64,000 bases of DNA from Cubamyces lactineus. Its lineage: Eukaryota; Basidiomycota; Agaricomycetes; Polyporales; Polyporaceae. The notes under the pieces were generated by a model. That model was not told the origin of the DNA. It ran no database searches and saw only the letters and a program-made list of their open reading frames with translations. The translations under genes and the position numbers were made by a program. The stretch is from the NCBI GenBank assembly GCA_022376465.1, contig JACDTU010000002.1, forward strand, positions 2,294,001-2,358,000. The letters run 5' to 3'. Shown here in pieces: positions 32,102 to 43,987 of this stretch. The first letter of the stretch is position 1. Every line of letters starts with the position of its first letter.

Positions 32102-33814
32102 CTACTGCGGTAAGGATTTGACGACATCTTTCCATTTCTACAGGCCTCAAACTGTTCAGTTACAATCCCTCCAGGCTGATGGCGAGATACGTACGGAGTG
32201 ATTTGCCTTGCGGAAGTCTGGATGATTGTTCGCCAGGTGTACGAGATACCGCGCAACCTTGGCTAACTCCCTGTCAGCCATAGCTGCTTGGGTATGTGCA
32301 TTCTTGAATGCAGATATCTTCAGCCCTTCACGAGGATTCAGCGCAAAGTTTCTTCCCTGCATACATGGAGTCCGATGGCAATTACAAGGAGGGCTTGTCG
32401 TGAATGGTGAACACGACTGATGAACCTGATAGATACTCACCAGATCGTCGATGTGGATTGTGTTACTTGGACCACTGTACCCAGAATTGGCATTTGGAAG
32501 CATCCGAATAAGAGGATGGACGTACTACTGGGGGAAGTGGTTCCAAATGATCTTGAGTGCCTTCACGGAGTGTTTGTATGGCTGCCCGTCTTTCTTCGAG
32601 AACACCGTGAACATGCAGGTCTTGTCCAAGACTGCGTGTTCACTTGTTATCAGGCGACGTTCTATACGTGATGCCAGTGGACCTTACCGAACGCGATCTG
32701 CAAAGGTAATGTCAGCGGTCGGAGTCAGACTGTTCCACGCCACATACCCTGTAATTTCTGATGCCACCGAGCATGCCGAGCTCGACGAGCTTAGCTTCCA
32801 GCCACATCCAACTCGTTTGGGACCTGGTGATAGGTGTTGTAGCAATGCTAAGGGAACAAAACCAAACGAGTTGGACGTACCAGATGCAGATGTCGTAGTG
32901 CGGATATACAGCCTCTAGGAATTCATGCAGACCAGGCCGCGCGCACTCCTGAGGCGGAAGGGCACCAGATGTGAGGGGTTTGGTATCCAAAATGGCTTGT
33001 ACTAGGTGAGACGCGGTCAACTGGCTACACATTGTGCACTCACTATAGTCTATGTCTAAGACGAGCAGCCGCTTGCCCTCTCGGAGAGGATTGATGAGAT
33101 TCGGTTTGAGTTTCTTGGTATGTTGTTCTACTTTGCGACGATTCCGCTGGTCATTGATGTATTCTGCGGCCGCTGCGGGGTCCGCGGTGAAGTCTACGTC
33201 GAGGTCGTTGACAACGTCGGGCAAGAACTCCAGCTCTACCCGGAGTAAGCACGACGCATCTGATTGTGCGGTATAAATTGCTCACCATGCGGATCCTTGA
33301 TCTCGTGTCCTTCAGGCGTACCGACCAATGTGAACTTCTTGCCGCCGAGCAACTTCAGGTCACCGCTGCAGCGAAGCCTGTCAGTCCGAGAAGTGCACGC
33401 ACGGCGGACACCATCGTACGTACATCCGTTCGTCATCTGTAGGAAGCTTGCCCTTGACCAAACCAAGGATCTTCTGGCGTTCTGGGGGTACGTTCGTGAG
33501 ACTCATGAGCGCGGCCTTGAGGTCATACACGCTGCGACGGCGCACCTGATCAGTTTCGCAGACACGGCGGCATGGGTATGAATAGACGTGAGACTCACCG
33601 ATCGGATTCGGCTACATCCAAGCTAAAAGGCTTTCCGCTCCATGTGAACTGGAGGTGGATCCATTGCTCGGTCTCGTCGGCCTCTATGGCCTCAACCTGT
33701 ACTGGAACTGAGCACGCGGCGGGCTGGGGCAATGGGGATTGTTCACACCTGAGCTGTGGCCAATGTTGCACCTTCGGCGGTGACGTTATCCGCGATCATG
33801 CCGTTCATATCCAT
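32102..33814 (-). CDS. UBLCP1: UBLCP1-like ubiquitin-like-domain CTD phosphatase
   Basis: Twelve exons: 33814-33749, 33696-33599, 33531-33424, 33365-33286, 33235-33044, 32995-32881, 32823-32748, 32697-32688, 32631-32526, 32474-32441, 32356-32195, 32137-32102 (360 residues). An N-terminal ubiquitin-like domain (FTWSGKPFSLDVAESDRVYD, LGLVKGK, GTPEGHEI) is joined to a HAD-type FCP/SCP phosphatase domain. The catalytic loop DIDYT (Asp178, Asp180, Thr182) fits DxDxT. TSGALPPQECARPGLHEFL, MWLEAKLVELGML, FPQYGPSNTIHIDDL and NFALNPREGLKI are family hallmarks. Animal UBLCP1 dephosphorylates the nuclear proteasome and lowers its activity, the expected role here. Human UBLCP1 has 318 residues; the extra length is at the N-terminus and the first exon is the least certain part. 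Confidence 0.9.
32688..32697 (-). other. UBLCP1: 10-nt micro-exon in the UBLCP1-like gene
   Basis: Exon 8 is 10 nt (codes IAF plus one base) between introns of 50 and 56 nt. Skipping it would break the frame before VLDKTCMFTVF. Confidence 0.8.
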
Positions 33815-34321
33815 GAGTGGCAAAGAGTTCTCTCGGAGCCCGAGCCTGAGTATGTAGTGCCCGTGTGCGTGGTCAGATCGACTCAGAAGTAATAGAACTA
33901 TCCACGGCGTCGGAGATGCAGTATGCAAGGGCGTTGTTAAGCAGTGCACAAGTGCTCTATCAACAATGTTATATAGCGGAGCAGCCAGATAGCCTGAGGA
34001 ATGAGAATGAGTGAACGTTTGAGAAAAGTGGCGAGTACCAAGTCAAGGTGCGGGGAACGCGTGCTCAACGTGATCGCTTTGCCGATCTCAGATCGCCCCA
34101 TAGACGCCCATTGGCACCCTCGGCAGTGGCCGCACGGTCAAAGGAAACTACATTCTAGGTCAATTGTCAACCAAGATTTGAATGTAGAGAACAATGAGAA
34201 CTTTATGCTAAGAGTACACGTATAGTGATCATGCCCTTTGCAAGTATGATCTCGTCAAATCGTACACGCAACTACATCCTTCGTATCGTACATCGAGTGC
34301 GTATCGCCGCAAGAAGTACAA
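33815..34321. other. Intergenic, promoter of the UBLCP1-like gene
   Basis: 507 bp between two minus-strand genes. No gene seen. Confidence 0.5.
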
Positions 34322-35450
34322 CTACGACTCCAAATTCGCGATAGTGTTCGCCACCAGGTTGACAGCTTCCAGTGTTGTTTGTGCTGTAACGATACAGTGT
34401 CAGCATCCCATAGACGGCCATTGGTATGCGGACTGACCATAACCTTGCCCGCGCGCAGACGAAGTTGATTGGGTGGCGGGGGTTAAACTCTGCGTTTGTT
34501 GATCGTATTTCCAGTTGTTGGCCAAAGCAACTGCATTGGGATACTTTCAATCGATGCCCAGATATACAAAATTTGGGCTCACTTACCATTTAATACTTCT
34601 TTGGCCTGATCGGCGGGGTACCCCAAGTACCATTGCGCGAGAGAGAGGGGGATGGAAGTATATGCCCTTGAAAGCAAGTTGAATGTCCTCTTCCGGAAAG
34701 CTCCTGCAATCGAGGGTTACAAATGACTTTAATAGCGAGCAGTGAGGAGGTACTTGCCTACGAATGAAACAATCATCCCTGCAAGAATTTGGCCGAATTC
34801 GGCATTGCCGAACGTAGGCTGTAACACGAATTGATGAAGCTCCTCGGCGCGAAGGTATACATCCGAATATTTGCGCTCGACGGTTGACGATAGCAACATG
34901 AAAAGGCCTCGAGATAGTGGAATCGTCGTGAGGGAATCAGGGAGCCGTGTCAATACATGTCGGGCAGGAGAGCTGCACCAAGGAAATGAACGATAACAAT
35001 CTCATGACTTAGAGATGCACCTACAGCTCATTCACGATCATGTACGCGAGCACCAATGGTGCAACGAGGAGCAACCGCGTCGGATCAGACGCGAAATCAC
35101 CCTACTCAGCACCATAGACTATATCAGTAACAGGCTAAAGGAGTGCGCGATCGACCTCATGGACGTACGGTTAAGTCACCTCGCTCCGCCACCTCGGTGA
35201 GTTCCTTGAGACTACCACTCCGAGCCAAGTCTGAGATTGTTGGGAACAGAAGTTCATATGTGGTACTTTGCTTCGTTTGGCTAGCAATAGGAGGTTGGAC
35301 CTCTTCAGTCGCGGATTCAGCTGCCGTAGATGCGGACTCGGAAGGCTCTGTGGCGGGTGCAGCCGCAGCGGCTTGTGGCGGCAGCATAGTGCGCGCCGCG
35401 TCCTCGATCTCGACTGCGCTCGAAGGAGGAGGAGTTGGGGGACCTGTCAT
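34322..35450 (-). CDS. CSN8: COP9 signalosome subunit 8 (CSN8/PSMD8/eIF3k fold)
   Basis: Six exons: 35450-35169, 35101-35025, 34972-34758, 34703-34587, 34530-34444, 34383-34322 (279 residues). The CSN removes NEDD8 from cullins; subunit 8 is a helical scaffold part. The first 70 residues are Ala/Pro/Ser/Thr-rich and probably disordered. The helical core holds HVLTRLPDSL, FGNAEFGQILAGMIVSFVG, AFRKRTFNLLSRAYTSIPL and LAQWYLGYPADQAKEVL, which match the CSN8_PSD8_EIF3K domain. It ends TTLEAVNLVANTIANLES. The intron at 34704-34757 is GC-AG (GTAG then GCAAGT); using the nearby GT would put the next exon out of frame. The related proteasome subunit is a weaker alternative. Confidence 0.82.
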
Positions 35451-35741
35451 ACTGTTTAATGTGCCGGTAATTTATGGCCAGTGGTATTCCAGCGACGAGA
35501 ACGAATCTTGGCCGAGGCGAAGGTCAAGATAGCTGCAGGGTCGAGTCTAAGTCGGACATGTGGATGGCGTACGCCCATAGCTAGACGCCCATTAATATGG
35601 TGTCACGTGTCCGTCCCAATTATGGGCGCTTGTCGCTCAAGCGAGGACCGCGCCTGGCAATGAGGCTGTCCGTGCTACTCTGGCACTTCCTCTCATCTCC
35701 CGCACTGCAGATATTCTACTCACGCTACACTAACATTTACC
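35451..35741. promoter_or_regulatory. Divergent promoter, CSN8 and NECAP
   Basis: 291 bp between two head-to-head start codons. A shared promoter is likely; no strong TATA box on either strand. Confidence 0.5.
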
Positions 35742-36670
35742 ATGGATGAGTTCAAAGAAGAGGAAATTGAGAGTATCTTGTACATTGGCCGGGAAGTCTC
35801 AGGTCAGCGTCCCAGCCACCGAGCTGAAGTCCGATCACGCTCATCGCTGCGCAGTATACAAGATCCCACCTTTGAAGAAGAACGAGGGCCATCGCGCGCA
35901 AGAGTGGGGCGACTTGGGCAACCCGCTGTGGAAGGGCCGCCTGCGAATCATTGAGAGATCTTCTGGTGTCTCAATACAGTTCGAGGACTCTACTACTGGT
36001 CAGTGGCATCTACTGTGCACAGGTGTTTGATTTGACCGTATTGACACCATGCAATAGGTGTTTGTATGTATGTCTCGCCAAATACACAGCATAGTAGCTC
36101 ATGCGCATAGACAGTGTTCGCTAAGGCCGACTACGACCCTGCGAAACCCTCCGTAGAAGCCGTCCTCGACTCGTCACGATACTTCGTTGTTCGCGTTGAG
36201 GACTCTGGCAGCGGGCGTCGGGCATACATCGGTATGGGCTTCTTGGAACGAACGGATAGCTTCGACTTCAGTGAGTAGATGTGTCGAATCACCCTGCGGC
36301 AGTAATGCTCATAGACTTGCCTAGACGTCGCTCTGCAGGATTATACGAAGTACGTATGAAGATCACGCCAACTCATCTGCGGTAGCTAAAGACAACTATC
36401 TGTAGACGATGGCGGGCTCGGATGAACCCATCTGAGGCACCGTCCGACCAGCCTTCCCCGCACATACCCGCAGGCCCCAAGAAAGATTATACCCTCAAGG
36501 AAGGCCAAACCTTCTCCATCTCAATCCCCGGGAGGTCAAAGCAGAGCAGTACCATCTCTTCTACGCCAAGCCTACTAGGCGGTAGCTCAGGGAGCTCAGG
36601 ACTCTCATCCGGCAGTGGAGGAATTCCTGCTCTATTGCCCCCACCTCCAAGCGCACCCAGGAAGCGGTAG
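35742..36670 (+). CDS. NECAP-like adaptin ear-binding coat-associated protein
   Basis: Six exons: 35742-35802, 35855-35998, 36058-36063, 36115-36270, 36325-36349, 36406-36670 (218 residues). NECAPs act with the AP-2 adaptor in clathrin-mediated endocytosis. The PH-like fold typical of the family is present: [92 protein letters not shown]. The C-terminal 80 residues are Ser/Gly/Pro-rich, as in relatives, and would carry linear binding motifs. Another ATG four bases downstream, in a different frame, gives a longer exon 1 reading that does not join the IESIL start of the family. The third exon is only 6 nt. Confidence 0.92.
36058..36063 (+). other. 6-nt micro-exon (GTGTTT) in the NECAP-like gene
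   Basis: With this exon the protein reads TTGVLFAKA, matching the family's G-E-L-F-A in length. Without it, splicing 35998 to 36115 stays in frame but drops two residues of that strand. The flanking introns are 59 and 51 nt with GT-AG ends. A second GTGTTT at 36033 also follows an AG but would leave an intron of about 33 nt and has no following GT donor. Confidence 0.75.
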
Positions 36671-38152
36671 TTTGTCCCACGTGCGTTTTGTATGATACTG
36701 TGCCGTCGCGTAAGTCTATCCGGAATTGTTTATGCTACCACGATTGTTAGTGGGTCAACTGGCTCGACCGAGTGCATCCTCGTGGTGGAACGTGCCCAAC
36801 CACCGCCGGAATAACCTCGTTGGTCCGAAATGTCTCGCGATTACCAACTTCTTTTTGCAGTGCTTCTGTCCGAAGATGCATTAGCTCGACCTCGAGGATG
36901 ATCCATGTTACTACCATGGAACATCGCCTCTATGCAGCACTTTTCGCTTTTATCGTTCTTCAAGAAGCGGATCTAGGCTGGCAAGTCCGGAATGCTCCGT
37001 CCTCACAACGGAGACAGCATCGTTTCTTCGACACGGCGTGCTACCCAGGCGGCATCTGCTCAATATGACAACAGCTTCTGCACTCCCCGTGCCGTTCCAT
37101 AGCCGCAGACCGGCCTGTCATCGACTTTTGGTGCTCAGCTGTACATCGCATCAACACCGCGAGCGCGCGTCCTGCGTGTGTGCCTGTACTAAGTTAACCT
37201 CCAATGATCGTAGTGGAACCTCCGCCCAAGCCAAGCATGTGCATTGTCGAGGACTGATCACGGACAGCAGATCTTTTCCGATGGCTGATCATGACTGCTC
37301 AGCCGACAGCGTACAGATGCCGTATGCAGGACGTTGTTCAGGAAGGCCTTAGCCTTCGAGATCACGAGGCTCCTCGAGCCACAAGATCAGATGTGAGTTC
37401 TTTCTCTCGCGCCTGTCTTCTGTAAAACAGTTGTACTCATAGCTGCGCTCTGGGTTAGTCTTCTTCTGTTGTACGTGTGCATGACCAGTAACCTTACTCA
37501 ACAACGACGTAAGGCCATGGCCACACGCGCACGGATGGGGCTTCATGTGGCGGAGAGAGACGTGCGAGGAAAAGGACGTACATGGCGTGCTCTCACCACA
37601 ATCTCCAAAGGTACGAACGTGGAGCGCCGCAAACTTTGCGAGCTCATCCCGAGTCGAAAGTTGCCGATAGCGAGGCCACCTGAGCTCGTCGAGTCGCCCG
37701 ACTTTTTCACGCCGATGACTTCCAGGTCAGGCTGAGTGACAAAACTGTGGTTCACCCCATGCTCCTTGCAAGCGAACGGAAAAATGGTACCAGCGCTCGT
37801 TCCGGTCAGGCTCTATCCGAACTTGTACCGATACCGAACGAGGAGACTGTGCGCCTTCTCCAAACTGCCTCCGTTGCTTGTCCGCCGTCAGGTTGGACCA
37901 TGGTCGGGTGAATTTCTAGTCTCATGACCCGCTCCCGAGCGACACCAAGTCGACAACTGACCCCCGCCGACGTCTTTCCGCCGCTCCCGCTCGGGTGTTC
38001 GCCGGATATTCAGGGTGACCAGTATGATGCTACGCAACAGTCGAAGGACTTCTACGTCCAAGAATCGTGACGGCGCCGTCCGTATATAACAAGGTCGCGA
38101 AGGATGTGGAGCAGCAGGAACCCAGTCCCTCTCAACTCCTGGTACCCGCAAA
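36671..38152. other. 1.5-kb gene-poor region and cellobiohydrolase promoter
   Basis: No gene supported on either strand. Its right end holds the promoter of the cellobiohydrolase. Long cis-regulatory regions are usual for cellulase genes. Confidence 0.5.
38083..38089 (+). promoter_or_regulatory. cel6A: TATA box of the cellobiohydrolase gene
   Basis: TATATAA at 38083-38089 lies 64-70 bp before the ATG, typical for a highly expressed secreted enzyme with a short leader. Confidence 0.7.
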
Positions 38153-39855
38153 ATGTCCAAGTTCGCGTCGCTTCTGGCCTTGCTCGCCGTCGTCCCCTCC
38201 CTGGCTTACGCCCAGTCCCCAGTCTGGGGTCAGTGCGGTGGCATTGGCTGGAGTGAGTATCCTAAAGGCTCCCAATGGGACAATATCATCTAACATGTCG
38301 TTCTGCAGCGGGTCCTACTACCTGCGCGTCTGGTTCCGTTTGCACGAAGCAGAACGACTACTACTCGCAGTGCATGTGAGTATGCTTTGCATCAAGTACG
38401 AAGCTGCCTAACATGTACTCACCAAAACAATTCAGTCCGGGCAGCAGCACCCCGACGAGCACTCCGACGGTGCCCACTTCCACCCCCAGCTCGCCCACTT
38501 CCACTCCGGGCTCGCCCACGTCTTCCAACCCCGGCTCGCCCTCCAACACTCCCGCTCCCGGCAACCCCTTCGTTGGCTATGACGTAGGTTATTTCACTTA
38601 CATAACTCGAACATCCATTGACACCATCCGATTATAGATCTACCTGAGCCCCTACTACGCTGACGAGGTCGCCGCGGCCGCCCAGTCCATCTCCGACTCC
38701 AGCCTCTCCAGCAAGGCTGCGAGCGTCGCCAACATCCCGACGTTCACCTGGCTCGACTCCGTCTCCAAGGTTCCCGATCTCGGCACGTACCTCGCTGACG
38801 CCGACTCGATTCAGAAGAGCACCGGAAACAAGCAGCTCGTCCAGATCGTCGTGTACGACTTGCCCGACCGTGACTGTGCGGCCAAGGCGTCCAACGGAGA
38901 GTTCAGCATCGCCGACAACGGTGAGGCCAACTACAAGAACTACATCGACCAGATCGTCGCGCAGATCAAGCAGTACCCTGACGTCCGCGTCGTGGCCGTT
39001 ATCGAGCCCGACTCCCTCGCCAACTTGGTCACCAACTTGAACGTCCAGAAGTGTGCTAACGCCGAGGCGACGTACAAGGCCTGCGTCACATACGCGCTTC
39101 AGGAGCTCTCCGCGGTCGGCGTGTACATGTACATGGATGCCGGTCACGCTGGCTGGCTCGGTTGGCCCGCGAACATCCAGCCCGCCGCGACCCTCTTCGC
39201 GCAGATGTACAAGAGCGCGAACTCCTCGCCATTCATTCGCGGTCTCGCCACTAGTAAGCACTCACCAGTATACGACACCACGAACGATTCTAACATGTAC
39301 TCCAGACGTCGCGAACTACAACGCCCTGACGGCTGCCTCGCCCGACCCGATCACTCAGGGCAACCCCAACTACGACGAGTCGCACTACATCAACGTGAGT
39401 TTCCGCATATGCATTACGACCTTGGATCATTGCTCATATCACCTCTCTTGTCCAGGCTCTTGGCCCCATGCTCGCTCAGGCTGGCTTCCCCGCCCAGTTC
39501 ATCGTCGACCAGGGTCGCTCTGGCCAGCAGAACCTCCGCCAACAGTGGGGTGACTGGTGCAACATCAAGGGCGCTGGCTTCGGTACCCGCCCCACCACCA
39601 ACACTGGCAACTCGCTCATCGACGCCATCGTCTGGGTCAAGCCTGGAGGCGAGTCCGACGGTACCTCAAACAGCTCGTCCCCCCGCTACGATAGCACTTG
39701 CTCTCTGGTAGGCCTGTTCATGACTTTGTCCAGGCGTGATAGAGGCTCACCTTATGTTCGTCTAGCCCGATGCGACCGTCCCCGCGCCCGAGGCTGGTAC
39801 TTGGTTCCAGACGTACTTCGAGACTCTCGTCTCCAAGGCCAACCCGCCGCTGTAG
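38153..39855 (+). CDS. cel6A: Cellobiohydrolase II, GH6 with N-terminal CBM1
   Basis: Seven exons: 38153-38252, 38309-38375, 38436-38583, 38638-39253, 39306-39394, 39456-39707, 39766-39855 (453 residues). The enzyme releases cellobiose from non-reducing cellulose ends. A signal peptide (about 1-20) leads into a CBM1 with WGQCGGIGWTGPTTC and four cysteines in the usual spacing, then a Pro/Ser/Thr linker (residues ~56-100). The GH6 barrel shows VVYDLPDRDCAAKASNGE, with Asp184 and its loop, and VIEPDSLANLV, with Asp230 as likely acid. QGRSGQQNLRQQWGDWCN and IVWVKPGGESDG complete the active-site tunnel. Length is normal for basidiomycete CBHII. It is the clearest sign of a lignocellulose-degrading lifestyle. 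Confidence 0.97.
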
Positions 39856-40344
39856 AGGTCCACGAGAGGATCACGGTGTCTGTAGTCTTCTGCCCTGTGT
39901 ACTGTACCCGTTCCAAAATCTAGGGGTTTCGTTATCTCTGCTTCCCTTTCCCTGCGTCGACGCGATGGTGAGACGTCCTTACACGTCAGCGGTTTGATCA
40001 TGAGAAACGACGATGAACCCTCTCGTGTTCTACAAATACCCACCTATGGCCACCTTCGCAATACGAATACTCAGAGATACTAGAGACTCATTTCCACGGA
40101 TGAACGTGCCGCGAGCCAAACCATCTCGACTATTACTGGATTCCGTTTCGATGGCGTAGATATACAGGGAGACTTATCCAGGCGATCATACACTACGGTT
40201 TTAAAAGGTGGGCTGGAGAAATGAACAAATAGGTTCTTGCAACATGGGCATGATACGTAACGACAGCCGTCCATAGTGAGAACCTATGAATCGTGGATAA
40301 GAGGAGATAGATAGGGGGCTCCGCTGGCATGGATGAGATCAAGC
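39856..40344. other. Convergent intergenic region, cel6A and NFS1
   Basis: 489 bp between stop codons of convergent genes, holding both 3' ends. AT-rich, no gene seen. Confidence 0.55.
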
Positions 40345-42324
40345 CTAGTGCTGAGACCAATCAATGGTGTTGATGTCGATACCCTCTTGCACCATCTCCC
40401 ACAATGGGCTGCGAACGTAGTTAGTAAGAAACTGGCACCCTTGATATGAAGATGGACGCACCTCATGTCGCGGAGTCTCTGCACAACGGACACAATCTTC
40501 TCGATCACGTAGTCGATCTCAGCTTCCGTGGTGAAGCGACCAATACCGAAGCGCAGTGAAGAGTGGGCCATGTCCTCAGCGGCGCCCAGTGCACGAAGAA
40601 CGTAGGAGGGCTCAAGCGATGCTGATGTGCACGCGCTACCCGATGACAGAGCAACGTCCTAGTTTCATAAGGAGTCAGCATTGTCAAGGGAACGATGTAG
40701 AGCTGCGAGCCTCACCTTCAAAGCCATGAGAAGACTCTCTCCCTCAACGTACGCAAAGCTGAGGTTGACGCAACCCGGGTAGCCATCGGGATCACCATTT
40801 CGAACGACGTGTTCGATGCGAGCATTGATGCCGTTTATCAAGCGGTCTGAGAGTTCCTTGATGCGAACATGGTCTCTCTGGGTAGTCCACGTCAGTATCG
40901 CAACTCCGGGAATGAACAGATCACACTGCAGTGCTCAGTACCCCTGCACGCAAGGTCATTGCACCGCTGGTAGGCTGCGGGGTTGAAACTCGCTGCGCTA
41001 CCACGGCACTCGCAAATGAAGATGATAGATGGTTTGCGTGGATAATATCATCAAAACAAGCCATAAGGTGGGAATACTCACAGCCATCTCCTGCTTCGCG
41101 ATCCTCGCAGCTTCGCCCAAACCAACGGCTAAAGCAGTGGGAAGCGTGCCGCTGCGGAGGCCACGCTCCTGGCCGCCACCGCTCAGGATAGGCTCCAACC
41201 TGACGCGCGGTCGCCGCCGCACATAGGCGGCACCGACGCCTTTAGGCCCATAGAGCTTGTGTCCAGAGATGCTCATGAGGTCGACATTCATCTCATTGAC
41301 GTCGACGGGGATTTTGCCGGCCGCCTGCGCCGCGTCTGTGTGGAAGTATACGCCGCGATGCTTGCGCACAATTTCACCTATTTCCTTGATGGGCTGGATG
41401 ACGCCTGTCTCGTTGTTAACGGTCATGATGGACACCAAAGAGGTGTCAGGACGGATGGCGGCCTCTAGGTCTTCAAGACGTATGACGCCATTCTTTTGGA
41501 CTGGGAGATATGTCACGTCGAAACCCTCCTCCTGCAGCTTTCGGCATGAGTCAAGAACGCATTTGTGCTCCTACACACAATCTGTTAGAAGTATGCTACG
41601 TGAGGTAGACGTGAAAACGCACTGTTTGCGTGGTGATGATGTGCCTTTTCTTCTCCTTGTGGAAGCGAGCAACACCTTTGATAGCCATGTTGTTCGTCTC
41701 CGTCGCACCGGAGGTGAAGACAATGTCTTTCGGATCAGCGCCAATGAGATCAGCAACATGCTACGATTTCGAGGATTTCAGTGACATTCTCTCCTTTCTT
41801 GACATTCTACACACCTTGCGGGCATCCTCTACGGCTTTCTCGGCCTCCCATCCATATGCGTGTGTCCGACTATGGGGGTTTCCAAACTGGTCTGTGAAGA
41901 ACGGGAGCATCGCATCGAGGACACGGGGGTCTACAGGTGTAGTGGCCTGGCATAGTCCGCACTTAGTCTATGTATACGGAGATGAAAGGGGGATGCGCTC
42001 ACCTGCATGTCAAGGTATATTGGACGTGCTTTCTCAGAGACGCCGCCTTCCCTACGAGTCGCCTCCAGCTTGAAACCAAACATGTCTTCGTGATATTTAG
42101 TCTCTGGGTTTTCAGCACAACTACGCAGAGCACATACCAACTCGGGGAGCAAAGGCCGTATCCTCCTGGTACGCAGAGGGCACGTCGACTACACTAGCCC
42201 TGTCGGCACCAGAGGGCTGAACGAAAGACCTGCGGACATCCTTTGCGACGACGCGAGAGGCGATCGAACGAAGAGCAGTACGGGAGAGCGCCTTGCCAGA
42301 ATGTGTCGAAACCCTGGACAACAT
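40345..42324 (-). CDS. NFS1: Cysteine desulfurase, mitochondrial
   Basis: Eight exons: 42324-42138, 42085-42003, 41946-41815, 41760-41623, 41570-41082, 40877-40716, 40658-40462, 40408-40345 (483 residues). NFS1 takes sulfur from cysteine for Fe-S cluster assembly and tRNA thiolation. The first 40 residues are a basic Ser/Arg-rich mitochondrial presequence. The class V aminotransferase fold follows: [56 protein letters not shown] and [10 protein letters not shown], with Lys285 binding PLP. The mobile catalytic Cys407 is in [15 protein letters not shown]. The end [20 protein letters not shown] is the strict eukaryotic NFS1 tail. The intron at 40878-41081 is 204 nt, longer than its neighbours, but the joined protein has the right length there. 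Confidence 0.96.
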
Positions 42325-42682
42325 GGTGGACGACGAGGAGGGTGCTGGGAGTTATCAGATAAACTGGGAGTGGTGGTGGATATATGCGCCTCGCCGAGAG
42401 TCTCCCTTACCTCCGCAGCGTGCAGGTCACTGGTCAGTCAGCGGAGCGGCAGAGTCACGGGCTTTGCATATGATGAATCCTTCCGGCCGTGGGATCCGAC
42501 AAGCGGGCGTCTACTCTCCAGCCAGGCTCCTCCCTAGCTCCTAACCCATATGCGGCAGCTGGCCAAATGCGGCTGCAATCAATGATGCCTCAACGTCTCG
42601 CGCACGGACCACAGGCAGCGAGGTCTTTTGTACGCAGCCCGTTCTCACACTGCACCTCTTCCCTCTCCCACCATCTACCACT
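42325..42682. promoter_or_regulatory. Divergent promoter, NFS1 and SR protein
   Basis: 358 bp between head-to-head start codons. GCATATA on the minus strand near 42381-42387 is a TATA candidate for NFS1. Confidence 0.45.
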
Positions 42683-43987
42683 ATGGCTCGTCGTCTCTAC
42701 CTTGGCAGTGCGTTTTTCGTGAATTGTGGTTGCCTGCACGGTACTGAATCGCGTCCCCGATTCTCTCAGGACTTCCCCCAGATGCTCGTACCGAAGACGT
42801 ACAAAAGTTCTTCGATGGCTACGGCCGTATCGTCGATTGCCGTGTAATGACAGGTATGTTGCAAGTGTAATTGTCGATCCGAACGCCATTGATATAAACG
42901 AAATCGGAGCGAAAGGCTTTGGCTTCGTCGAGTTCGAAAGTTCTCGTGATGCTGAGGATGCTCTTCAGCACTTCAACGGCAAAAGTTTCATGGGCACGAA
43001 GTAGGCGCTTACTATCTCCTCGAGGCACTGGCGCTCATCTTACCGCAGCATCGTGGTTGAGTTTGCCAAAGAGACCCGTCCTCGTCGCGATCCCTACGAT
43101 GTTGATCGCACTGTCCGTGCCAGGCGTCCTCCTGGCTTCCGTTTGATCGTCTCGGGGATATCTCGCGACACTAGTTGGCAGGTGTGTAATCTCGCTTTTC
43201 AAACCCGTTACTCCTCTAGGTTCGGCTCTCGGCACTGGACGCCTATCCGATGTTGTCGAATCAAGGATATCCACCGTTGGAACCCAGGGCTCTAACTAGC
43301 TACCCTACCTCAGGATCTGAAGGATTTCGGCCGCGAAGCAGGCAGCGTTTCGTACGCTGATATTGACCGCGACTATCCCGGCGAAGGGTGAGTAATGTCC
43401 AGACCCGAAGTCCAGACCACCTTCTGACGAAATGTACAGCATCCTGGAATACTTGTCTCGTGAGGATGCTGAACGCGCGGTCAAGGAACTAGATGGTCGT
43501 GACCTTCGTGGTCAACCTGTGCGCGTTACCATGGATCGTGAAGTACGCTATTATCCTCACTGTTAGTCGGGTACATGCTCATAGTGTCTGTTAGCGCGGT
43601 GGCGGCGACGATCACCGTCGGGAGCCTCGTCGTGATGATCGTCGGGACGACCGTTATGCTCGAGATGACCGTTACCGCGATGATCGCTATCGGGATGATC
43701 GTGGGTCTCGCAGGGAACGCTCTAGGTCGCCTCCCCGCCGTACGGAAGCCGATGATCGTCGCCCCAGGTCTCCACCTCCCCGGAGGGATGTTGAAGAAAG
43801 AAGGCCTGCAGGGTACGATGATCGGCGAGGCGGATATGATGACCGAAGAGGCCCTGACCCTTATTATGACCGTCGCAGGGACGATCACGAAAGGCGTAGG
43901 GACGACCGTCGACGGGATGAGAAAGACGATCGCTACGATGACAGGCCCCCGAGGCACGCCAACGGGGACAGCGGTTGGGCGCGCTGA
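42683..43987 (+). CDS. SR-type splicing factor (RRM, pseudo-RRM, RD/RS-rich tail)
   Basis: Seven exons: 42683-42707, 42770-42853, 42916-43000, 43049-43181, 43314-43387, 43440-43542, 43595-43987 (298 residues). RRM1 has RLYLGRLP (RNP2) and GFGFVEFE (RNP1). A second domain starts FRLIVSGISRDTSWQDLKD; the SWQDLKD heptad is the signature of SRSF1-type pseudo-RRMs. The last 130 residues are Arg/Asp/Ser-rich with SRSPPRR and many DDRY repeats. It should bind exonic enhancers and promote spliceosome assembly in the nucleus. The tail has more RD than RS dipeptides, so phosphorylation sites are fewer than in animal SRSF1. The 132-nt intron at 43182-43313 is longer than the rest. Confidence 0.93.

Noticed and set aside
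41000..41060. Possible extra micro-exon in the long NFS1 intron
   Set aside because: Joining 41082 to 40877 directly already gives the family's residue count (EMARDHVRI), so no extra exon is needed.
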